Shown: positions 54,646-64,000 of the stretch, in pieces
How the letters are laid out: every line of letters begins with the position of its first letter
Position numbering within the stretch: position 1 is the first letter of the stretch
Assembly: GCF_048771995.1 (NCBI RefSeq)
Contig: NC_133025.1
Span: 434,001 to 498,000, forward strand
DNA from: Taeniopygia guttata
Taxonomy: Eukaryota; Chordata; Aves; Passeriformes; Estrildidae
Reading direction: 5' to 3'
DNA length: 64,000 nucleotides
Notes under the pieces: model-generated
What the model saw: the letters and a program-made list of their open reading frames with translations, nothing else
What the model was told of the DNA's origin: nothing
Database searches by the model: none
Made by a program: the position numbers and the translations under genes

Positions 54646-55608
54646 CTGGGCTCCTTTTCCCATCTTTCAGTGTTCCAGGGGGAAAACCTGGGCTCCTTTT
54701 CCCATCTTTTGGTGTTCCAGGGGGAAAATTTGGGCTCCTTTTCCCATCCCTCAGTATTCCAGGGAAAACCTGGGCTCCTTTTCCCATCTTTTGGTGTTCC
54801 AAGGGGGAAAACCTGGGCTCCTTTTCCCATCTTTCAGTGTTCCAGGGAAAACCTGGGCTCCTTTTCCCATCTCTTGGTATTCCAGGGAAAACCTGGGCTC
54901 CTTTTCCCATTTTTCAGTGTTCCAGGGAAAATCTGGGCTCCTTTTCCCATCTTACAGTTCCCAGGGAAAACCTGGGCTCCTTTTCCCATCTTTCAGTGTT
55001 CCAGGGAAAACCTGGGCTCCTTTTCCCATCTTTTGGTGTTCCAGGGAAAACCTGGGCTCCTTTTCCCATCTTTCAGTGTTCCAGGGGGAAAATCTGGGCT
55101 CCTTTTCCCATTTTTCAGTGTTCCAGGGAAATCCTGGGCTCCTTTTCCCATCCCTCAGTATTCCAAGGAAAACCTGGGCTCCTTTTCCCATCTTTTGGTG
55201 TTCCAGGGAAATTCTGGGCTCCTTTTCCCATCTTTTGGTGTTCCAGGGAAATCCTGGGCTCCTTTTCCCATCTTTCAGTGTTCCAGGGGGAAAATTTGGG
55301 CTCCTTTTCCCATCCCTCAGTATTCCAAGGAAAACCTGGGCTCCTTTTCCCATTTTTCAGTGTTCCAGGGGGAAAACCTGGGCTCCCTTTCCCATCCCTC
55401 AATATTCCAGGGGGAAAACCTGGGCTCCTTTTCCCATCTTTCAGTGTTCCAAGGAAATTCTGGGCTCCTTTTCCCATCTCTTGGTATTCCAGGGAAATTC
55501 TGGGCTCCTTTTCCCATTTTTCAGTGTTCCAGGGAAAACCTGGGCTCCTTTTCCCATTTTTCAGTGTTCCAAGGAAAACCTGGGCTCCTTTTCCGATCTT
55601 TTGGGACA
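54646..55608 (+). repeat. about 40-bp minisatellite, about 24 copies
   Basis: Units contain ctccttttcccatctttcag and tgttccagggaaaacctggg. Confidence 0.93.
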
Positions 55609-55684
55609 CAGGGTCCCGTCCTCTTCCCGCTCCGTGCCCGGTGGGATGTGCTGCTCCGGGTTTTCCCAGCTGGAGCTGTGGGGT

Positions 55685-56925
55685 GGAATTCCCAAATTCC
55701 CTGAATCCCCAAAACCCCAAATTCCCTGAGTTCCCTGAATCCCCAAATTCCCCGAAATCCCCGACTCCCCCAATCCCTGAATTCCCTAATTCCCTGAATC
55801 CCTGAATTCCTGATTCCCTGAATCCTCAAATCCCTGAATCCCCAAGTTCCTGAATTCCCTGACTCCCTGAATCCCCAAATTCCTGACTCCCCAACTCCCC
55901 AAATCCCTAATTCCCTGACTCTCAGAATCCCCTGAATTCCCCGATCCCCCGACTCCCCAAATTCCTGACTCCCCAAATTCCCGAATTCCCAACTCCCCAA
56001 CTCCCCAAATTCCCGAATTCCCGAATTCCCAACTCCCCGACTCCCCAAATTCCCGACTCCCCAAATTCCCGACTCCCCAAATTCCCAAATTCCCGAATTC
56101 CCAACTCCCCAAATCCCCAAATTCCCAAATTCCCGACTCCCCAACTCCCCAACTCCCCAAATTCCCGACTCCCCAAATTCCCAACTCCCCAACTCCCCAA
56201 ATTCCCAAATTCCCGACTCCCCAACTCCCCAACTCCCCAAATTCCCAAATTTCTGACTCCCCAACTCCCCAACTCGCTGAATTCCTGACTCCCTGAATCC
56301 CCAACTCTGTGACTCCCTGACTCCCCGAATTCCCGAATCCCCGACTCCCCAAATTCCCGACTCCCCAAATTCCCGAATTCCCGACTCCCTGACTTCCCGA
56401 ATTCCCTACTCCCCAACTCCCCAAATTCCCAAATTCCCGACTCCCTGACTTCCCAACTCCCCGAATTCCTGAATTCCTGACTCCCCAAATTTCCAAATTC
56501 TTGACTCCCCAACTCCCAGAATTCCTGAATTCCCAAATCCCCAACTTCCCGACTCCCCAAATTCCCGAATTCCCAACTCCCCAAATTCCCGACTCCCCGA
56601 CTCCCCAACTCCCCAACTCCCCGAATTCCCAAATTCCCCAATTCCCAACTCCCCAAATTCCCAACTCCCCGACTCCCCAACTCCCTGAATTCCCGACTCC
56701 CCAACTCCCCAAATTCCCAAATTCCCGACTCCCCAAATTCCCGACTCCCCGAATTCCCGAATTCCCGATTCCCCAACTCCCCAAATTCCCGACTCCCCAA
56801 ATTCCCAAATTCCCAAATTCCCGACTCCTCGACTCCCCAAATTCCCAAATTCCCGACTCCCCGACTCCCCAACTCCCCGAATTCCCAAATTCCCGAATTC
56901 CCGAATTCCCGATCCCTGCCTTCCC
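55685..56925 (+). repeat. 8-10-bp minisatellite
   Basis: Mixture of aattcccg, actcccc and aattcccaa units over 1.2 kb. Confidence 0.92.
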
Positions 56926-56996
56926 GCCTCCCGCGTTCCCGAGCGGAGCTAAAAGCAGCACAAAGGAGAAATTGCCGCCATCCCACTCGCGCAGCG

Positions 56997-57090
56997 GCTC
57001 TGTCACCGCTGTCACCGCTGTCACCGCTGCCACCGCTGTCACCGCTGCCACCGCTGTCACCGCTGTCACCGCTGTCACCGCTGTCACCAT
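56997..57090 (+). repeat. 9-bp minisatellite, about 10 copies
   Basis: Unit gtcaccgct. Confidence 0.92.
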
Positions 57091-57169
57091 GACAACGGGC
57101 ACGGCACTGCCACCCCCGACAGCCCCGCGGCGCGGAGGGGACAGCGGTGACAAAGTGGCAGAGGGTGGC

Positions 57170-59595
57170 ACTGGCCAGGCCTGGTGACAATATGTGGCAG
57201 TGGTGGCAGTGAGTACCAGGCCTGGTGGCAATATGTGACAATATGTGGCAGTGGTGGCAGTGGGTGGCACTGGCCAGGTCTGGGGACAGTGGGAGCAGTG
57301 GTGGCAGTGGGTGGCAGTGGATGCCAGGCTTGGTGGCATCTGGTGGCAGTGGGTGGCACTGGCCAGGCCTGGTGGCAATATGTGGCAGTGGTGGCAGTGG
57401 GTGGCACTGGCCAGGTCTGGGGACAGCGGTGACAAAGTGGCAGTGGTGGCAGTGGGTGGCAGAGGGTGGTACTGGCCAGGCCTGGTGACAACATGTGGCA
57501 GAGAGTGGCAGTGGTGGCAGTGGGTGGTGGTGGGTGGCACTGGCCAGGTCTGATGGCATCTGGTGGCAGAAGGTGGCACTGGCCAGGCCTGGTGGCAATA
57601 GGTGGCAATAGGTGGCAGAGAGTGGCAGTGAGTGGCACTGGCCAGGTCTGGGGACAGCGGTGACAAAGTGGCAGTGGGTGGGAGCTGGTGGTGGTGGGTG
57701 GCACTGGCCCAGCCTGGTGGCAATATGTGGCAGTGGTGGCAGAGGGTGGCATTAGCCAGGTCTGGGGACAGCGGTGACAAAGTGGCAGTGGTGGCAGTGG
57801 TGGCAGAGGGTGGCACTGGCCAGGCCTGGGGACAGCGGGAGCAGTGGTGGCAGTGGGTGGCAGCTGGTGGTGGTGGGTGGCAGCGGGTACCAGGCCTGGT
57901 GGCAATAGGTGGCAGTGGTGGCAGCTGGTGGCAGTGGGTGGCACTGGCCAGGCCTGGTGGCAATATGTGGCAGTGGTGGCACTGGGTGGCACTGGCCAGG
58001 CCTGGTGGCAATAGGTGGCATCTGGTGGCAGTGGGTGGCAGAGGGTGGCACTGGCCAGGTCTGGGGACAGTGGGAGCAGTGGTGGCAGTGGGTGGCAGTG
58101 GGTACCAGGCCTGGTGGCGTCTGGTGGCAGAGGGTGGCACTGGCCAGGCCTGGTGACAATATGTGGCAGTGGTGGCAGTGAGTGGCAGCTGATGGCAGTG
58201 GTGGCAGTGGGTGGCACTGGGCAGGCCTGGGGACAGCAGTGACAAAGTGGCAGTGGGTGGCAGCTGGTGGTGGTGGGTGGCACTGGCCAGGCCTGGTGGC
58301 ATCTGGTGGCAATATGTGGCAGTGGTGGCAGTGGGTGGCACTGGCCAGGCCTGGTGACAATATGTGGCAGTGGGTGGCAGTGAGTGGCAGTGGATGCCAG
58401 GCCTGGTGGCAGAGGATGGCAGTGGTAGCAGTGGGTGGCACTGGCCAGACCTGGTGACAATATGTGACAATATGTGGCAGTGGTGGCAGTGGGTGGCAGT
58501 GGGTGGCACTGGCCAGGTCTGGGGACAGCAGTGGCAAAGTGGCAGTGGTGCCAGTGGGTGGCAGACGGTGGCACTGGCCAGGCCTGGTGGCAATATGTCG
58601 CAGTGGGTGGCAGAGGGTGGCACTGGCCAGGACTGGTGGCATCTGGTGGCAGAATGTGGCACTGGCCAGGCCTGGTGGCAATATGTGGCAATAGGTGGCA
58701 GTGGTGGCAGCTGGTGGCAGAGGGTGGCACTGGCCAGGTCTGGGGACAGCAGGAGCAGTGGTGGCAGTGGGTGGCAGCTGGTGGTGGTGGGTGGCAGCGG
58801 GTACCAGGCCTGGTGGCAATAGGTGGCAGTGGGTGGCACTGGCCAGGCCTGGGGACAGTGGTGACAAAGTGGCAGCGGGTAGCAGTGGGTGGCAGCTGGT
58901 GGCAGTGGGTGGCACTGGCCAGGCCTGGTGACAATATGTGGTAATATGTGGCAGTGGGTGGCAGCAGGTACCAGGCCTGGTGGCATCTGGTGGCAGTGGG
59001 TGGCACTGGCCAGGTCTGGGGACAGTGGGAGCAGTGGTGGCAGAGGGTGACAGAGGGTGGCAGTGGTGGCAGAGAGTGCCAGGCCAGGTGGCATCTGGTG
59101 GCAGCATGTGACGGAGGGTGGCAGAGGATGGCACTGGCCAGGTCTGGTGGCAGCGAGTGACAGAAGGTGGCAGTGGTGGCAGCAAGTGGCAGTAGCTGGC
59201 AGTGGCCAGGCCTGGTGGCAGAATGTGGCAGTGGTGGCAGAGGGTGGCACTGGCCAGGCCTGGTGGCAATATGTGGCAGTGGTGGCAGTGGGTGGCACTG
59301 GCCAGGCCTGGTGGCAGTATGTGGCAATATGTGGCAGTGGTCGCAGTGGATGCCAGGCTAGGTGGCATCTGGTGGCAGTGGTGGCAGTGGATGACACTGG
59401 GCAGGCCTGGTGGCAATGTGTGGCAATATGTGGCAGTGGTGGCAGAGGGTGGCACTGGCCAGGTCTGGGGACAGCGGTGGCAAAGTGGCAGTGGTGGCAG
59501 CGGATGGTGGTGGGTGGCACTGGCCAGGCCTAAGGACAGCGTGGGGCACTGGTGGCAGCGGGTGACATGCCAGGTGACAGCAGGTGGCACTGTGC
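57170..59595 (+). repeat. 2.4-kb minisatellite with long irregular unit
   Basis: Built from gtggcactggccaggcctgg, tggcaatatgtggcagtgg and shorter ggtggcagtg blocks in varied order. Largest single-family array of the window. Confidence 0.92.
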
Positions 59596-59734
59596 CACCC
59601 GCCCGGCCGGCGCTGGGGACAGCAGGGACGCGCTCCGGGTAACCCGAGCGGGAGCGGCCACCGCCACTCGTGAATTATTGAGGCCCCGCGGCGGCTCGGT
59701 GACACCGGGGTGGCCCTGGCGCGTGACTCGGGGA

Positions 59735-59945
59735 CACAGGTGTCCCCTGCACCCCACTGGTGTCCCCTGCACCCCACTGGTGTCCCCTGCACCCCACAGA
59801 TGTCCCCCTGCACCCCACAGATGTCCCCCTGCACCCCACAGGTGTCCCCCTGCACCCCACAGGTGTCCCCCTGCACCCCACCGATGTCCCCTGCACCCCA
59901 CAGGTGTCCCCTGCACCCCACAGGTGTCCCCCTGCACCCCAGAAC
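59735..59945 (+). repeat. about 20-bp minisatellite, 11 copies
   Basis: Unit ctgcaccccacaggtgtccc. Confidence 0.92.
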
Positions 59946-61285
59946 CCCATAATTCCAGAGCCTCAAAACCCCATAATCCCAGATCCTGAGAATCCCAGAA
60001 CCCAGAATCCCCAAATCCTAAAATCCCAGAATCCCAGAATCCCAGAAATCCAAATGCCAGAACCCCATAATCCCAGAGCCTCAAAACCCCATAATCCCAG
60101 AGCCTGAGAATCCCGGAACCCCAGAATCCCAGAAATCCAAATGCCAGAACCCCATAATCCCGGAGTTTGAGAACTCCATAATCCCAGAACCTGAGAATCC
60201 CAGAACCCAGAATCCCCAAATCCTAAAATCCCAGAATCCCGGAATCCCAGAACCCCAGAATCCCAGAAATCCAAATGCCAGAACCCCATAATCCCAGAGC
60301 ATCAAAACCCCATAAACCCAGAACCTGAGAATCCCAGAATCCCAGAACTCCAGAACCTCAAAATACTAGAACCCAGAATCCCCAAATCCTAAAATCCCAG
60401 AATCCCGGAATCCCAGAACCCCAGAATCCCAGAAATCCAAATGCCAGAACCCCATAATCCCAGAGCCTCAAAACCCCATAAACCCAGAGCCTGAGAATCC
60501 TGGAATCCCAGAACTCCAGAACCTGAGAATCCCATAACCCAGAATCCCCAAATCCAAAAATCCCAGAATCCAGGATTCCAGAACCTCAGAATCCCAGAAT
60601 TTTGGAATCCAAAATCCCGTATTCCCACAATCCCAGAACCCCAGGTTCCAAACCCCACAATCCCAAACCCCAGAATCCCAGAACCCCAGAAACCTGTAAT
60701 CCCATAATCCAGGACCCTAGAATCTGAGAATCACGGAATTCAAAACTCTGTAATCCCAAAACCCCTGAACCCCGTAATCCCAGAATCTCAGAATCCAAAA
60801 TCCCGTATTCCCACCACCCAGAATCCCATAATCCACAATCCAGAACCCCAGAATCCCAGAAATCCAAATGCCAGAACCCCATAATTCCAGAGCCTCAAAA
60901 CCCCATAAACCCAGAACCTGAGAATCCCAGAACCCAGAATCCCCAAATCCTAAAATCCCAGAATCCAGGATTCCAGAACCCCATAATCCCAGAATTTCAG
61001 AATCCGAAATCCCGTATTCCCACAATCCCAGAACCCCAGGTTCCAAACCCCAGAATCCCAGATCCCAGAATCCCAAAAACCTGTAATCCCATAATCCAGA
61101 ATCCTAGATCCTGAGAATCACGGAATTCAAAACCCCGGAATCCCAAAACCCCTGAACCCCGTAATCCCAGAATCTCAGAATCCCAAATCCCATATTCTCA
61201 GAATCCCAAATCCCATATTCCCACCACCCAGAATCCCATAATCCACAATCCAGAACCCCATAATTCCAAACTCCAGATCCTGGAA
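59946..61285 (+). repeat. 10-bp-based A/C-rich minisatellite
   Basis: atcccagaac-type units form longer blocks, for example aatgccagaaccccataatc, repeated about six times. Confidence 0.9.
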
Positions 61286-62015
61286 TTATTTACGTTGGAA
61301 AACCCCTCCAAAATCACCGAGGCCGTCCCGTGCCCGGTCCCCACCTTGTCCCCAACCCCACATCCCGAAATTCCCAGGACACCTCCAGTGGTTGACGACC
61401 CCCAACACTTCCCTGGGAATCCCATCCCAAATTCCAACGGAATTTTCACGCCGGGATGAGAAGAACCGATAGACCCCGATGGGTTTGGGTTCGGTGCCGA
61501 ACACCAAAAACCCCAAAAGCGGAGTTTGGGGTTTGGGCTGTCTCCTGTTCATCCCTTGGGAAGGGCTGGCATTCCTGCTTTTTTTTTTGGGAATGATTTC
61601 ATCTTCCAGGCCCGGATCGTTCTGCTTTTTCTGGAAAACCTCCGGGGAGCGGCAAGAATGGCCGGAAGCGCCGTCGTTCCCTCCCGGAGGAAACGGCCCT
61701 TCCCGGCCCTACAGCCGCGGCCTTGGAATTGTTCCCGGCTGGAAAAGCTCCCGGGAATCCGGGATGGGGCCCGCGGGGTCTCCCCGCCGCAATTCCCGAT
61801 CCTTCGGAAAATCCCGTTGGGATGGGAGATCCCGGAGATGTCCCGGTGGCCTTGGGGACAGTGGGGGGGTGACGGTTTTTACGGATCCGTGGATGAGTTT
61901 GGTTTTCATGGAAAAACTGGGCTTGATTTGGGTTTTTTTTTTGCCCCCTCAGGAATTTTCTGGAAAATTAGGGTTGGGATGGGAATAAGAAGGTCGGGAT
62001 TCTTGGGAATGTCAG
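61286..62015. other. unique spacer, no gene recognised
   Basis: About 730 bases, with T runs near 61578 and 61931. Nothing identified. Confidence 0.5.
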
Positions 62016-62455
62016 AGTTGGGGTGGGAGCAAGAATCCCAAAACGCAGAATCCTTGGGTTAGATTGGGAAGAAGAATTCCAGGATCCTTGGGAATGTCAG
62101 GGTTGGCATGGGTACAAGAATCCCAGGATCCAGAATCCTTTGGGATTTGATTGTTGGGATGGGAACATGAATCCCAAAACCCACAATCCTTTGGGATTTG
62201 AGGGTTGGGATGGGTACAAGAATCCCAGGATCCAGAATCCTTGGGAATGTCAGGGTTGGCATGGGTACAAGAATCCCAGGATCCAGAATCCTTTGGGATT
62301 TGATTGTTGGGATGGGAACAAGAATCCCAGGATCTTCGGGAATGTCAGGGTTGGGATGGGAACAGGAATCCCAGGATCCTTGGGAATGTCAGGGTTGGGA
62401 TGGGAACAGGAATCCCAGGATCCAGGATCCTCGGGAATGTCAGGATTGGGATCCT
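62016..62455 (+). repeat. about 30-45-bp minisatellite
   Basis: Units contain ggttgggatgggaacaagaa and tcccaggatcc. Confidence 0.9.
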
Positions 62456-63685
62456 GATCCATCCTGGACCACCGGCACAATTCCTTCCCTGTGCCGAGCT
62501 GAATTTCTTGGTGCCGATGAAAAACTCAGGAATCTTTTCCCAGCAGCATCCCACTTCTCTTCCAGCGCCTCTGGAATCGCTGGATACACATTCCCAGGGC
62601 TGGAATTCCATCGGGCCTCACCTGAGGCCTGAGGAAGGGCTGGAGAGCAGGAAAATCCCTCCCGGTGCTGCCGTGACCCCCGGAGCCAACCCGGGAGCGC
62701 CTCCGCCTCCGGAATCTCTGGATCCGGCTGGGAATTCTCTCCTTGGCGCTTCCTGCCAGGCAGGGAAGCGTTTCCTCCCCTTCGGAAAATCCCACGGGAT
62801 TTTCCGCGCTCCCGCTCAGGATGTCGCGGCTCTTATCTCGCTCCTCTCTCCTTTCCCAAATCCTGAGGTGGCGATTCCGCCTTTTCCTCCCCCTTCCCGC
62901 CAGTTTTCCTCCCCATTCCCGCCAGTTTTCCTCCCCCTTCCCGCCAGTTTTCCTCACCCTCCCGTTTCGGGTTTTCCTGGGATTTGTGTTTTATGGGAAG
63001 CTCAGGTTGGGAAGGCCTGGGCTGCTCCCAGCATTTCTCTGGCTCTGGAGCAGCCAAAATCCGGGATTTTGGGATATTCCCGCTGGGAAGGAGCTTCTGG
63101 GGGTGTTTTCCCTCATCCCAAAACCAGGATTCCCACAGGGAGCTTGGCTGTCCCTGCGGGCAGAGCATTCCATGGATATTCCCGGGAATCTTCCTGCAGC
63201 TCCTATAAAACCCAGCGCCACTTTCTTGTCCCCAAAAGTGTCCCCCGAGCTGTGACAGCTGCGGCCGCTCCGGCCCCTCGGGAATTCCGCCAGCGTCATT
63301 TTCCACGACTTTTCCAGGTGCAGGAAGGAGGAGACCTTGGGAAACATTCCCAGAATTCCGGCCAGGAGTTTTGGGGCACAAAGGGCAGCCTGGGCACGGC
63401 CTTTTCCCAATTTTCCCGTCCTTTTTCCGCCCTTTTCCCCCCCCTTCCCGGCTCCCGGCAGCTGCGGCGCTGGGAGAATTCCCAAGCCATGCATTTTTAA
63501 TTCCCGAAGAAGCAGCAGCCATTTCAGCGCCGGCTTTGGCGGCGGCGAGCGGTGCCAGAGGCTCCCTGGATATTCCCATGGGCTGGATCCCATTCCCGAA
63601 TTTCCGGGCTGGAGGTGGGCCCCGGCCACGAGGAGGAAGGACAAGGGGAGATCCACCCCCCGTGAGGGGATATTTAGGGATGGTG
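62456..63685. other. 1.2-kb unique stretch with a TATA-like site
   Basis: TATAAAA occurs at 63204-63210 on the plus strand. Three 22-base ttttcctcccc-type copies lie at 62880-62955. No gene recognised downstream before the window ends. Confidence 0.45.
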
Positions 63686-64000
63686 GCACCGAGGGGAGGG
63701 TGGGAATGGGATGGGAGAGGATCCCGCTGATCCGGAGTGGGAAAAGTGTGGGAAGAGCCACGCTGATCCCGGGTGGGAAAAGTGCTGGAGAATCCCATTG
63801 ATCCAGGGTGGGAAAAGTGGAGGATCCCACTGATCTGGGGTGGGAAAAGTGCTGGAAGATCCCACTGATCTGGGGTGGGAAAAGTGGAGGATCCCACTGA
63901 TCCGGGGTGGGAAAAGTGTGGGAAGAACCCCATTGATCCATGGTGGGATCAGTGCTGGAGAATCCCACTGATCTGGGGTGGGAAAAGTACTGGAGAATCC
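63686..64000 (+). repeat. 30-36-bp minisatellite, cut by the right edge
   Basis: Units contain gatcccactgatctggggtg and ggaaaagtgctgga; about nine copies in view. Confidence 0.9.

Noticed and set aside
55786-59520. Minus-strand open frame of 1244 codons
   Set aside because: Same reason: it spans the CACTGG/GGTGGC and AATTCCC arrays, with no start context, splice logic or recognisable domain.
57170-59595. NFI-like palindromes TGGCACTGGCCA throughout the array
   Set aside because: The spacer is four bases rather than the five NFI needs between TGGC and GCCA, and repetition follows from the unit.

Overview
The window looks like GC-rich bird chromosome, probably a microchromosome and plausibly from a songbird. 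The evidence is four to five CR1 LINE 3' ends, very short GC-saturated exons, dense CpG islands, and an extreme load of minisatellites that differ from intron to intron. No virus-like, bacterial or RNA-gene feature was recognised. Exons were called by eye from splice signals, reading-frame phase and remembered family sequences; no search was run.

Layout. (1) 1-21,963, minus strand: the first ten coding exons of SND1 (Tudor-SN), 382 codons with every intron phase matching. The gene continues past the left edge. Its introns hold about 20 minisatellite families and three clear CR1 fragments plus one short one. (2) 21,200-23,000: the SND1 CpG-island promoter and a G-rich array. (3) 23,000-29,500: intergenic DNA with two further CpG islands and, about 1.7-2.0 kb before the PAX4 start, a cluster of AT-rich homeodomain, E-box and forkhead-like motifs standing out from very GC-rich flanks. 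(4) 29,518-34,223, plus strand: a complete, open ten-exon PAX4 gene (332 residues) with intact paired domain and homeodomain. (5) 34,761-35,000: eight exact-length 30-bp repeats, each carrying an ATTAAA poly(A) hexamer, just downstream of PAX4. (6) 35,310-38,986, minus strand: a complete five-exon acrosin-like serine protease (489 residues) with a long Pro/Glu/Thr/Val repeat tail. (7) 39,150-64,000: almost gene-free DNA, a 0.6-kb AT-rich island followed by about 20 successive minisatellite families, separated by short unique spacers in which I recognise no gene.

SND1 and PAX4 are head to head, as I recall them in mammals, so the PAX4 call rests on synteny as well as sequence. The acrosin-like gene, convergent with PAX4, sits where I would expect FSCN3/ARF5 from the mammalian order, so synteny breaks just past PAX4. 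The main point of interest is an apparently functional PAX4 in a bird, together with its candidate upstream enhancer.
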